A stretch of 64,000 nucleotides of DNA from Mucilaginibacter pedocola. Lineage in GTDB: Bacteria; Bacteroidota; Bacteroidia; Sphingobacteriales; Sphingobacteriaceae. The DNA is taken from positions 372,001 to 436,000 of the forward strand of contig NZ_MBTF01000035.1 in the NCBI RefSeq assembly GCF_002013915.1, written 5' to 3'. Made by a program: the position numbers and the translations under genes. Below the pieces are notes generated by a model, which was given only the letters and a program-made list of their open reading frames with translations, ran no database searches and had not been told where the DNA came from. Each line of letters begins with the position of its first letter. The first letter of the stretch is position 1. Below are positions 27,017-36,126 of this stretch, piece by piece.

Positions 27017-27772
27017 TTATTGACCGGTTTTTTGAAAATGCTCGTCAAACCACGTTGAGAATGCCTGGGCAGATGTCCAGTCTGCTGATTCAGGAGATAA
27101 ACGGTCATCAGTGACCGGCACGCCGTCATAACCAACTTTCTCGTCAGGAACCACTTTCCTGCCATCATTATTTTTCCTAAGATAACCGGCAACGATATCC
27201 GGTAAACTGTAGCGTTCGGGACCGGCTATATTGATGATACGGTTCAGCGGTGCTGCAATTACAACTTCCGCCAGTTTAAAGGCGACATCCCTTGATGCAA
27301 TGGGCTGAACGATGGCAGGAGTGAGGTGAACAGTTCCATCCTGCTCATACATATTAGCGAGCGCCCCCATAAATTCATAAAATTGAGTGGCCCGGACAAT
27401 GGTATACGGGATACCGCTTTGGACAGCAATGGTTTCCTGGATCTCTTTAGCGCGGAAATAGTTGCTGCCGGTAAGTTTAGGGGTACCTACGATAGATAAA
27501 ACCACGTAGTGCCTGATCCCCGCTTTTTTTGCTGCTGCGGCAAGATTATTGCCTGATTGTTCAAAGAAAGCCAGCGATTCATTGTAAACGGGTGAATTTG
27601 AAACATCGATCAAAGCATCTGCGCCTGACAATGCATCGTCAAGCCCTTCTCCTGTGATGCTGTTAATACCTTTCGCCGGAGATGCAGCTAATGTTTCATG
27701 GCCAAGTGACTGAAGCTTGTCAACAAGCTGGGCACCGATCAGGCCGGTACCGCCGATTACTACTATTTTCAT
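27017..27772 (-). CDS. NmrA-like NAD(P)-binding protein (copy 1)
   Basis: 251 residues. An atypical short-chain dehydrogenase: the Rossmann motif IGGTGLIGAQLVDKLQSLG at residues 5-23, LSIVGTPKL in the core and YTIVRATQFYEFM, as in NmrA/UDP-glucose-epimerase-like proteins, without a standard YxxxK catalytic pair. It may be a redox sensor or a quinone/flavin-type reductase. It lies downstream of the secreted cupin gene on the same strand, and the same pair recurs at 56890-58125. A weak sigma-54-like sequence, TGGAAC-ACAAC-TTGAA, is 55 bp upstream (minus strand, 27843-27828). Confidence 0.85.
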   Translation of the reverse strand: MKIVVIGGTGLIGAQLVDKLQSLGHETLAASPAKGINSITGEGLDDALSGADALIDVSNSPVYNESLAFFEQSGNNLAAAAKKAGIRHYVVLSIVGTPKLTGSNYFRAKEIQETIAVQSGIPYTIVRATQFYEFMGALANMYEQDGTVHLTPAIVQPIASRDVAFKLAEVVIAAPLNRIINIAGPERYSLPDIVAGYLRKNNDGRKVVPDEKVGYDGVPVTDDRLSPESADWTSAQAFSTWFDEHFQKTGQ

Positions 27773-27951
27773 ATTAAGATATTTTAATGCCTTCGTTCAA
27801 TCGAATGCACTGTGATATGGTTACGATTTCAAGTTGTGTTCCAGTTTGTTAATATATTGCACAACAGTATGTTATGTGGCTTTAGGGTTTCCCGCAGCTA
27901 ACTGCATATCGCGGATGTACCTTTGCCTGACGATATATAGTACCTGTGAAG

Positions 27952-27981
27952 GCCGTAAAGCCCTCTCTCAGACTTTACGGC
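27952..27981 (-). terminator. Hairpin after the cupin gene (copy 1)
   Basis: GCCGTAAAG / CTTTACGGC with a 12-nt loop just after the minus-strand cupin stop; no good T-run, so termination may be partial and let the NmrA-like gene be read. Confidence 0.5.
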
Positions 27982-27988
27982 TTCAGCG

Positions 27989-28414
27989 TTATTTCTTTTC
28001 CGGCACCAGGAAGGGCTTTCCGTTATCTCCGATAAACATTGCGAGCAGTTTTGCCGGTTTGGTCTTGCTCACGTTCCGCGTACCGTTATGCAGTCCGTTT
28101 GGTTCTTCGTAGAAGGCTTCCCCTTTTTTATAGCGGTATTTTTTTCCTTCGAAAGTCGATTCCAGTTCGCCCTCCAGCACGTATCCGAAAGTCGGGATAG
28201 GGTGACGGTGGGCTGATGAGCTTTCACCCGGAGCAAAATTTACGACCACCAGTTTGAACTCCTGGTTGTTTAGCGAAGCTGTGTTCAGCACTTTTGAAAA
28301 AATGACCTTAGGAGGTGTTGCAGTTACATCCGGCATATCCATTTTATGCTGGGCCTTGGCGCTGATCACCAACAGGCTGCATGCAGCCAGTAAAGTTAAT
28401 TTTACCTTTTTCAT
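27989..28414 (-). CDS. Secreted cupin protein (copy 1)
   Basis: 141 residues with signal peptide MKKVKLTLLAACSLLVISAKA-QH. The single cupin domain has FAPGESSSAHRHPIPTFGYV (metal-binding His-x-His motif), LEGELESTFEG and YEEPNGLHNGTRN with the last His. It is probably a metal-binding periplasmic protein; the substrate is unknown. Start chosen at 28414, an ATG giving a good signal peptide; five codons upstream a TTG is possible. It is a close paralog of the gene at 56890-57321, and both are followed by an NmrA-like gene. Confidence 0.88.
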   Translation of the reverse strand: MKKVKLTLLAACSLLVISAKAQHKMDMPDVTATPPKVIFSKVLNTASLNNQEFKLVVVNFAPGESSSAHRHPIPTFGYVLEGELESTFEGKKYRYKKGEAFYEEPNGLHNGTRNVSKTKPAKLLAMFIGDNGKPFLVPEKK

Positions 28415-28499
28415 ATATGTATATATCAAGTTTTTCTGCAGGCGACATTGCCCGCAGTATTGAATGATCTTTCAGCGGAAACAGAATTATACGCGATCG

Positions 28500-31178
28500 T
28501 CAGCTGGTATGCCCGCGCCTGATACCCAGCCTTTTCATTTTTGAGTTCAGTGTCGTGGGCGGGACACCGAGGATATCCGCGGCATTGCCTTTGCCGGCGA
28601 TCCGTCCTGCGCAGTAATTGAGTACATTCAGAATGTGCTCCTTTTCGTTCTCATCGATCGTTTTTAATGCAAACTGTGCCTCCTGGTCCGGAATATTTAC
28701 AGTATCGTCTTTAACGACCGGAAGCGGAATATGCCTGATAATGCTATCGTTGGCCAGCAGAATACTTCTTTCTATCATATGTTCCAGCTCACGGATATTT
28801 CCCGGCCATCCGTAACGCTTGAGGTCTTCAAGCGCTTTAGCGCCGATCCCTGTGATCTGTTTTCCGCATCGCTTGTTGTATTTTTCTATAAAATGGTTCA
28901 CAAGCATCTCAATATCGTCCCGCCGCTGCCTGAGCGGCGGGAGATCGATCGGGAAAATATTCAACCGGTAGTAGAGGTCTCTACGGAATTTACCTGCAGC
29001 CATTTCTTCTTCGAGATTCCGGTTGGTAGCCGCAACGATTCGCACGTCGACGCCAATCGTAGTCCTGCCGCCGACACGTTCTATTTCCTTTTCCTGGAGG
29101 GCGCGGAGTAACTTTACCTGAAGGTCAAGCGGCATTTCACCAACTTCATCAAGGAAAAGTGTGCTGCCATTGGCAAGTTCGAACTTTCCCAGCCTGCGTT
29201 CTGTTGCGCCGGTGAAACTTCCTTTTTCATGGCCGAAGAGTTCGCTTTCAATAAGATTGGCCGGGATAGCTGCACAGTTCACTTTGATCATGACTTTGTC
29301 TTTCCTCGGCGAGTTGTTATGTACCGCACGTGCAAAAAGCTCTTTACCGGTTCCTGTTTCCCCTAAAATAAGTACTGTACTGCTTGATTTGGCTACCTGG
29401 GATACCAGCTGATAAACACCTTTAAGAGAACTGCTTTCACCGATGATCTCTGAAGTGTTATGAAGAATATTGATCTCCTCTGCAAGATATTTTTTTTCTA
29501 CTTCCAGTTGCTCACGGTATTTCTCCGTTTCTTTTAGCTGGGCCTCCAGGTCTTTGTGCGCCTGTATATTGGTGATTACGATACCTATCTGAGAGCAAAA
29601 GCTGTCGAAGATTTGCCGGTCGCGGCTGATGATCCGCATATCGCTGCAGTTCATGACCATAATACCCGCAAGTTTATCACCAAGCTTTATTGTTGTCCCC
29701 ACGAGGACGTCTTCCGGCGCCAGGCTCAGCAGCTGCTCAAGTACGTTACTTTTGAGGCTGTCATTAGGGAATCTTACAGGCGCAGGGCTTTTCAGTATTT
29801 CATTATAAAAATCAGAATTAAGCGGCACCGGCCTTTCAGCCATTTCAGTGAAGGCTGCGTTACCGGTAACGGGCTGGTCATGGTCATAAAAGAAAAGCTC
29901 TCCGGCCGCCTGGTCAGCAGAGATCAGTAATATTGCAAAGCCTCTGACCCCCAGGAGTTCAGCCATTTGCTTTTTGATGATCCGGGACAATGCGCGTTTG
30001 TCTTTTGTCATTCTGAGTTCGATCCCGAAAGAGAGCATTGTCGATTTGAATGACAGTAGCTTGTTCACCTGCTGCAACGCTATGACATTTGAAACGGCCA
30101 CAGAGGCAAGATGTCCTATGCCGGTCATCAGTGCCATTAGGTTGGCGGTCAGCTGCCGTGGTTCTTCAAAAAAGAACGTAAGGATGCCGATCGTTTTTTC
30201 TTCTGTCCTGAATGCAAGTCCCCATATCATTTTGATCCCGCTTTCCCTGTTGATGCGGAGATAGAGCGGAAGTTCCTCGTTAGAGTAGGATTGGAGATCG
30301 ATGCTTACCGGATAGGGTGATGCGCTGATCGTCTTCACAAACTGATCATTAAGCTCGTAGCTCTTCGATCTGAGGTGTTCGTAGTCCGGATGATTCCTCG
30401 ATTTTGACAGCGGATCTAAAAGAAAGAGATTGAACGTTTTCCGGTTTTCGTCATTCATGGCGATGGCGATGTGGCTGAACCTGAAATAATTTTTTAAGCG
30501 TTTGGTAAGTGCCTCATGTAACTGTGCCTGATCCTTGACTTTTGCTATAGAAGTACTTACCGCCAGCAGCAATTCTCGTTCTTCTTGTTGTTTTTGAACT
30601 TTTTTGTTGATAATGATCCTGCTTACAGTCAAGCTTATCTGGTCGAAAAGCAACTGTAGGGATGCGGTAGGGGTGGAAATTCCTGTTTTACTATTGTTGA
30701 ATATAAATATACATAGCCCGGTTAGTTCGGCACCGTTGCGCAGCTCAAAGAGGTGGTACAAATGCCGGTCCGCCACGTTTCCCGGCTTCAGAAATGGCAC
30801 AGCATTTTGGGCTGCTATGGCCTCTTCAATATCAAGGGGCCATAGCCTGTCTATATCCGGAGGGTTCTCTATGTCTAAAGGTGTTTCAACCAGTGATACA
30901 GACGCCCTGAAAAATGCTGAAGCTGGTAAACCTTCCTCTTCTGAAAGGAGATTGTGAAGGATGCCGGTTTCCGGCAGGAGTGAAAAGATCGCGAATTCGT
31001 GGATACCAAAGGCCGGGGAAACAAGGCTTTTCATCAACTGGTATAATTCCGTTGCAGACTGTATTCCTGCGAGTGTCCGGGTGAAGCTGGAAAGGGATTC
31101 CAGCCGGTCCATCGTATCAGAAAGCCACGAGGCAGGCCCATTGAGAGAAGCGTTCGAAATATTTAAAGATTCAGTCAT
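28500..31178 (-). CDS. Sigma-54-dependent activator with GAF-type sensor regions
   Basis: About 892 residues. The N-terminal two thirds contain two or three GAF-like sensory regions (LFDQISLTVSRIIINKKVQ..., LMTGIGHLASVAVSN, FDSFCSQIGIVITNIQAHKD) and a coiled coil. The AAA+ domain starts about residue 580 with Walker A GETGTGKE (near 604), the sigma-54-contact loop GSFTGA (GAFTGA family) and arginine-finger region. The Fis-type HTH at the C-terminus ends PPTTLNSKMKRLGIRRGH. Start chosen at 31178 (MTESLNIS); the frame extends upstream without family-like sequence. It is divergent from a second sigma-54 activator with an almost identical HTH. Confidence 0.92.
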   Translation of the reverse strand: MTESLNISNASLNGPASWLSDTMDRLESLSSFTRTLAGIQSATELYQLMKSLVSPAFGIHEFAIFSLLPETGILHNLLSEEEGLPASAFFRASVSLVETPLDIENPPDIDRLWPLDIEEAIAAQNAVPFLKPGNVADRHLYHLFELRNGAELTGLCIFIFNNSKTGISTPTASLQLLFDQISLTVSRIIINKKVQKQQEERELLLAVSTSIAKVKDQAQLHEALTKRLKNYFRFSHIAIAMNDENRKTFNLFLLDPLSKSRNHPDYEHLRSKSYELNDQFVKTISASPYPVSIDLQSYSNEELPLYLRINRESGIKMIWGLAFRTEEKTIGILTFFFEEPRQLTANLMALMTGIGHLASVAVSNVIALQQVNKLLSFKSTMLSFGIELRMTKDKRALSRIIKKQMAELLGVRGFAILLISADQAAGELFFYDHDQPVTGNAAFTEMAERPVPLNSDFYNEILKSPAPVRFPNDSLKSNVLEQLLSLAPEDVLVGTTIKLGDKLAGIMVMNCSDMRIISRDRQIFDSFCSQIGIVITNIQAHKDLEAQLKETEKYREQLEVEKKYLAEEINILHNTSEIIGESSSLKGVYQLVSQVAKSSSTVLILGETGTGKELFARAVHNNSPRKDKVMIKVNCAAIPANLIESELFGHEKGSFTGATERRLGKFELANGSTLFLDEVGEMPLDLQVKLLRALQEKEIERVGGRTTIGVDVRIVAATNRNLEEEMAAGKFRRDLYYRLNIFPIDLPPLRQRRDDIEMLVNHFIEKYNKRCGKQITGIGAKALEDLKRYGWPGNIRELEHMIERSILLANDSIIRHIPLPVVKDDTVNIPDQEAQFALKTIDENEKEHILNVLNYCAGRIAGKGNAADILGVPPTTLNSKMKRLGIRRGHTS

Positions 31179-31616
31179 AGTTTTAGGGATAGCCGTAAAA
31201 TGATTTGATTGCCTTAGCGCTTTCAACCAAAGCTGTGCCATACGCCCAAAAGGTGTAGGAGTGGGGGCTAATAACAGAAACAGACGGTATTTCGTCTGTT
31301 TTAAAAAAAATGGCCGATGATATTTCGTCTGTTTTGGGAATTTAAACCATGCCATTTTTTGCGAATTACCATGGGCAGTCCATCCGCAGAGAAACCTCAG
31401 GAAAAGGTTTTGAAAACCTGCGATAAATTGCCGACTTTAGTTCGGGTTTACATCATTTACGAATATTTATCATGCGATAAGAATGCTTCCGACAAACGTT
31501 CTTAACTCAGGGACATGAGAAAAAAAGCTGTTTTTACAACAGCTTATCTGTCATCTGAAAGGGTAAGATTTTTAATTATGGAGCAGCATCTCCCTCTCAT
31601 GATTTTGGTGCCATTT
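31179..31616. other. Divergent region between two sigma-54 activator genes
   Basis: 438 bp. It contains the direct repeat TATTTCGTCTGTTTT at 31288-31302 and 31321-31335 (33 bp apart), the first within an inverted repeat AACAGACG/CGTCTGTT, and a minus-strand TGGCAC-AGCTT-TGGTT (31240-31225) that is a weak sigma-54-like match 47 bp from the start of the leftward gene. Confidence 0.5.
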
Positions 31617-33524
31617 ATGAAAAAAATATTGATTGTCGAAGACGAGTATCTTGTATCTCAGCATATTAAATCAGTGCTCAGGAATTCGGGCTTTAAAGTT
31701 TGCGGCGTTGCGGATAATGTAGAAGAGGCGCTTTCTCTTACAAAAGAACATTTGCCTGATCTGGTGCTGGTTGATATTCAGTTGAAAGGTGAGCTTTCAG
31801 GGATAGATCTTGCCCGAAGCCTTGCTTCGGAAAACATCCCGTTTGTATTTCTGACAGCGAACTTTGAAGGAAATACACTCGAGAAAGCCAAAGAAACACT
31901 ACCGTTGGGCTTTATTGTTAAACCATTCCGTGAATTCGATCTGCTAACTACTCTGGATGTTGCGTTTTACCGGCACCAGCATATGATGGATTCGCGGTAT
32001 AAAGAAGAACTGGACCTTGACAAGAAACTACGCGCCGCCATTGATTCGGTAAAAGACGAAAAGACCCTGTTGATAAGAATAGCCGAGGTTTTTCAGCCGC
32101 ACATACCATTTGATTACTTCAATATCGTTACCCCGCTCCGTGACAGATCATCGGAAATTCATTCAGGCCTTTTAAGGGTAGGCTTCGAAGAATACCAGTA
32201 TATAGGAGATGAGGGCTTCAGGAATATCGCAGGACAGAGCACTGGCAGGGATGGTTCGGATGATATCAGCGAAGATGGTTTCAGCAGGCCGAAGATCTAC
32301 CGCGATACGGATATCCAGCATCTGTTCGGCCTGAGTCCCCGGAGCAAACTTCTTTGTGGGATATATGACCTGCGGTCTGCCATCCTTTTCCCGGTCGAAA
32401 CAGAAAGCACCGAAAAGGTCCGGATCGAATTTTACAATCGGCGCTCAAATATCTACAGTCAGCATCATCTGGTACTCATGAGTCGTATACAAGCGGTATT
32501 ACATGATCTGTTTTCCCGCAAAGTCCCGGTATCAACCCTGAAAACAGGATTGAGAAAGCGTGGGGCAGAAGGTGCTTCCACCGGCGATTTTGACGGAATG
32601 GTAGGTACAAGTTCTGCAATGTTATCAGTATTGGATAAGATCGAGATCGTAGCACCGCTCGATACCTCTGTTCTCATACTGGGTGAAAGCGGTACGGGTA
32701 AGGAAAGGGTTGCGAGAAGTATACATGTACGTTCAAGCCGTAAGGACAAACCGTTTGTCATCGTCAATTGCGCATCTTTACCTGTTAATCTCGTTGAAAG
32801 TGAATTGTTCGGTCATGAGAAAGGGGCTTTTACCGGAGCAGTTGAAAAAAGGGAAGGAAAGTTTGAGATAGCGAACGGCGGGACAATATTTTTGGATGAG
32901 ATTGGTGAACTGACCATGGACGTGCAGGTAAAGCTGCTGAGAGTTCTGCAGGAACAGGAGATTGACAGGATCGGCGGGAGGGCCCCAATAAAGATCAATG
33001 TCAGGATCCTCGCGGCAACTAACCGCGATCTTGAGGTAGAAATGGAGAACGGCCGGTTCAGGCTGGATCTTTACTACAGGCTTTTCGTTTTTCCGCTAAA
33101 CGTGCCTGCGCTGAGAGAACGCGTAGAGGATATTGTATCCCTGACTGATTTTTTTGTTGCACGCTATGCGCAGCGTTATAAAAAAGCTGTAACCGGCGTT
33201 TCCGAGGACCTTCTGGAGAAAATGATGAACTACACATGGCCCGGCAATGTGCGTGAACTGGAGCACTTTATTGAACGGTCTCTGCTGATGACAAAAGGAA
33301 CGGTCATCACAGATGCGGAGATGCCAAAACAAGGCAGAATGATACTCCTGCCTGCAGAATCCCCTGCGAAGATCAAAACTATAGATGAAAATGAAAGGGA
33401 ATATATATTATCTGTTTTAAACAGCTGCAACGGAAAAATACGCGGAGCCAACGGTGCTGCAGCGCTGATGGGCCTTCCGCCGACAACGCTTCATTCCAAA
33501 ATGAAGCGATTAGGTATCAGGTAA
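31617..33524 (+). CDS. Response regulator with sigma-54 AAA+ and Fis HTH domains
   Basis: 635 residues from ATG 31617 (MKKILIVEDEYLVSQ, the standard receiver start; the frame runs further upstream). The receiver has Asp53 (VLVDIQ), Thr80 and Lys102. A GAF-like middle region spans about 150-320. The AAA+ domain has GESGTGKE near residue 356 and GAFTGA near 402; the HTH ends PPTTLHSKMKRLGIR. So it is an NtrC-like activator with an inserted GAF-like sensor. The TPR histidine kinase gene follows 62 bp downstream and is the likely cognate kinase. Confidence 0.93.
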   Translation: MKKILIVEDEYLVSQHIKSVLRNSGFKVCGVADNVEEALSLTKEHLPDLVLVDIQLKGELSGIDLARSLASENIPFVFLTANFEGNTLEKAKETLPLGFIVKPFREFDLLTTLDVAFYRHQHMMDSRYKEELDLDKKLRAAIDSVKDEKTLLIRIAEVFQPHIPFDYFNIVTPLRDRSSEIHSGLLRVGFEEYQYIGDEGFRNIAGQSTGRDGSDDISEDGFSRPKIYRDTDIQHLFGLSPRSKLLCGIYDLRSAILFPVETESTEKVRIEFYNRRSNIYSQHHLVLMSRIQAVLHDLFSRKVPVSTLKTGLRKRGAEGASTGDFDGMVGTSSAMLSVLDKIEIVAPLDTSVLILGESGTGKERVARSIHVRSSRKDKPFVIVNCASLPVNLVESELFGHEKGAFTGAVEKREGKFEIANGGTIFLDEIGELTMDVQVKLLRVLQEQEIDRIGGRAPIKINVRILAATNRDLEVEMENGRFRLDLYYRLFVFPLNVPALRERVEDIVSLTDFFVARYAQRYKKAVTGVSEDLLEKMMNYTWPGNVRELEHFIERSLLMTKGTVITDAEMPKQGRMILLPAESPAKIKTIDENEREYILSVLNSCNGKIRGANGAAALMGLPPTTLHSKMKRLGIR

Positions 33525-33586
33525 ATACAGTGTATAATAAAGGGTTTTACAATCATAGCAATCGGTTAAATATGCGTTGACTGAAA

Positions 33587-35917
33587 ATGATCATCCGAAA
33601 ATTCATACTGTTTCTTTTGCTTGTCAGCTGTAGTACCGTTCTCATGGCACAGGGAAGTGGTACACTGCTCCGGGCTCTGCACAGCACAGCGCCGGATAGT
33701 AACCGTATCGTGGCCCTGCTCAAACTTTCAAACTATTACCTGGATAAGCCCGGTGATGAAAAAAGTGATATGGACAGTACTGCCTATTACGCTGATAAGG
33801 CTGCAGGACTGAGTCGGGAGCTTCGTCTGCCGCGTTATTATTACGATTGCATCCTTATAAAAGCCTGCCTCAGCGCATCTCTTCACGATTATGTTAAAGC
33901 GGAGGGCTTGTTTGGCAGCGCAGCAAAATACCACGAACAAACCGGTGATAAAAAGAAAGCTGCCTTCACATGGCTGATGTTTGGGGACTTTATTATGTAC
34001 ACAGATATTCCCAACGCAGCCATCAGAAAAAAGGCTTATGTGAATTCCTATAAATTGTTCAGTGCCGCCGGCATGAAACAGGAATCTGCAGATTTGCTTG
34101 GAAAGGTCGCTGATGCAGATATGGTACTGGGTAATTTTGAACAGGCAGAGCAGGAGTTGCTGTCTGTTATCAAAGAATATAAGGCATTAAAATACCGGAA
34201 GGTATACCTGGCCTATTATTTACTTGCGGAAGTACTGTACCGTAAAAATGCGATCAAAGAGGGATTGCTGGCCCGTATTGAAACGGCTAACCTTTTTGAT
34301 CAGGATCCTGACGGTAAGGATAACGACGGTGCCTTGTATTATTTTTGCCTGGCCGGGGCCTATTATAATGATTTACAGGAGCAGAAGGCATTGGATGTTT
34401 ACCTGAAATGTATGAAGTTCTCCGAGAAGGTAGGTTTGAAGGATTATTATTATCTCTGTATACGAGGGGCCGCCTTGTGTTATAGTAAATTGAAAAAATA
34501 CCGCGAGGGATTGGAGTTCATCAGGAAATACGAGAGCAGATTCCCGGATCATACGGTTTATCACAACATGTTGCTTTTGTCCGCAAAGATCCAGCTCTAT
34601 ACCCTGTCCGGAGATTTGGAAAGCGCCGGAAGGCTTATCGGGCGATTCAGGAAAGCTTCAAAAGAGGTGTATGATGCGCTGCCGCAAAATAAGGAATTCT
34701 ACCGGATAGATAATTACATATCGTTCTCGGACCCGCTGCTTCGTTTTTACATGAAGAAACAGCAATGGGATGAGTTCGGAGCAGCATATAAACAGCTTGA
34801 TGCTTTACCATGGAAAGGGCGGTCGGTACTGATAGAAAGAAGAATGCTGCATTATGCTTATACCATTGACTCTGTAAACGGAGATTTCTTTTCCGCCCTT
34901 AAAAATTACAGGAGCATTACCCGGTTAAACGATTCGATAAATAACTCGAAAGCCACAGAGCAGATCCACGAACTTGAAGCGAAATACCGTTTGCTGGCAA
35001 AGGATAAAACTATACACGAGCTGCATAGCGAGACAGCGATCCAGAAAGCAACACTGGAGCGACGCAATGCCCAGTTCTACGGCCTGATAGCAGGATCTTT
35101 CCTCATTCTCATACTTGCCTGCATGGCCTGGTATGCTTACCGGCACAAGATCAGGATCAATCTGGATATGAGCGCAAAACAGTTGCAGATTAATGAGCAG
35201 AACCGACAGCTCTCATTGCTACTCGACGAGCAGCAGGTGCTCATCACAGAAAAAGACGATCTGCTTCTTCAAAAGGAATGGTTGTTAAAAGAGGTGCATC
35301 ACCGCGTAAAGAACAATCTGCAGATCGTGATGAGCCTGCTTTACGGGCAATCCTCCCATCTTCAGAGTGATGAAGCGCTCCGGGCAATGCGTAACGTACA
35401 GAATCAGATACAGTCGATCGCCATCATTCACCAGAAGCTTTACACCAGGTCCGGACTCTCGACTATCAGGCTTTCTGATTATGTTCATGACCTCATTGGT
35501 TACCTGTCAGGTGTTTATACCCCGGAATTAAGAAAGATAAAGATCACCCAGCACATCGATGATATTGTTCTGGATCCAGCGCAGGCAGTGCCCGTCGGCC
35601 TGATCATGAATGAGGCGGTCACAAATGCCATTAAATATGCTTTTGATGGTTCGGGGGGCGAAATAAAAATAACAGCTTCCGTATCGGGTAAAGGAAGTGT
35701 GAGACTGCTCATAGCCGACAATGGTAAAGGTTTTGCAAGCACTGAATACCAGCCCGCTCACATGGGTATGGAAATGATGGCTGCCCTTGCAAAGCAGATC
35801 AGCGGATCTTTTGAAAGAAAAAATGATAAAGGTGCCGTAATCATGATCTGTTTTGACATCATTGACGGGGCTGCAGCTCAGCCCGGTGCCTCAGGCATTC
35901 ACACGCCTTTTGACTGA
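33587..35917 (+). CDS. TPR-containing membrane sensor histidine kinase (HisKA_2 type)
   Basis: 776 residues. Signal peptide to about residue 22, then a periplasmic region of TPR-like helical repeats (GKVADADMVLGNFEQAEQEL, YLAYYLLAEVLYRK, ...), a single membrane segment at about 498-520 (GLIAGSFLILILACMAWYAY), a coiled coil, the HisKA_2 box VHHRVKNNLQIVMSLL (HH at 571-572) and a HATPase domain with NEAVTNAIKYAF and DNGKGF. It would phosphorylate the response regulator just upstream. The periplasmic part is clearly paralogous to the gene starting at 62746. The signal sensed is unknown. Confidence 0.93.
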   Translation: MIIRKFILFLLLVSCSTVLMAQGSGTLLRALHSTAPDSNRIVALLKLSNYYLDKPGDEKSDMDSTAYYADKAAGLSRELRLPRYYYDCILIKACLSASLHDYVKAEGLFGSAAKYHEQTGDKKKAAFTWLMFGDFIMYTDIPNAAIRKKAYVNSYKLFSAAGMKQESADLLGKVADADMVLGNFEQAEQELLSVIKEYKALKYRKVYLAYYLLAEVLYRKNAIKEGLLARIETANLFDQDPDGKDNDGALYYFCLAGAYYNDLQEQKALDVYLKCMKFSEKVGLKDYYYLCIRGAALCYSKLKKYREGLEFIRKYESRFPDHTVYHNMLLLSAKIQLYTLSGDLESAGRLIGRFRKASKEVYDALPQNKEFYRIDNYISFSDPLLRFYMKKQQWDEFGAAYKQLDALPWKGRSVLIERRMLHYAYTIDSVNGDFFSALKNYRSITRLNDSINNSKATEQIHELEAKYRLLAKDKTIHELHSETAIQKATLERRNAQFYGLIAGSFLILILACMAWYAYRHKIRINLDMSAKQLQINEQNRQLSLLLDEQQVLITEKDDLLLQKEWLLKEVHHRVKNNLQIVMSLLYGQSSHLQSDEALRAMRNVQNQIQSIAIIHQKLYTRSGLSTIRLSDYVHDLIGYLSGVYTPELRKIKITQHIDDIVLDPAQAVPVGLIMNEAVTNAIKYAFDGSGGEIKITASVSGKGSVRLLIADNGKGFASTEYQPAHMGMEMMAALAKQISGSFERKNDKGAVIMICFDIIDGAAAQPGASGIHTPFD

Positions 35918-36066
35918 GGCCTTCTGTCTTTCTTTTGCTATTAAATGGAAGGGGGGAATATGTTTTCCCAACGCCTAATCGCCGCCGAAGCGGCCAATGG
36001 CGATATATCGTGCCTTTTTCTTTGTGTAGTTATTTCAAGTTGCTGGTTGTTAGTTTTTTAGGTTGG

Positions 36067-36082
36067 TGGCACAAGCGTTGTT
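36067..36082 (+). promoter_or_regulatory. Candidate sigma-54 promoter of the NDH-DoxX fusion gene
   Basis: TGGCAC-AAGCG-TTGTT: a full -24 element and a -12 element with one change from TTGC, with the correct 5-bp spacing. It lies 45 bp upstream of the ATG and directly downstream of the sigma-54 activator/kinase genes. Confidence 0.6.
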
Positions 36083-36126
36083 ATTTGTGCGCCGGCGAAT
36101 TTAAATAATCGCCGCATGAGTGCGCT

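Noticed and set aside
26737..27192. Minus-strand 151-codon frame starting MPVILGKIMM
   Set aside because: Alternate frame of the NmrA-like gene running into its terminator region.
31344..31362. ATGCCATTTTTTGC as a sigma-54 promoter of the response regulator gene
   Set aside because: The spacing between the -24-like and -12-like parts is one base too short and the GG of -24 is missing.
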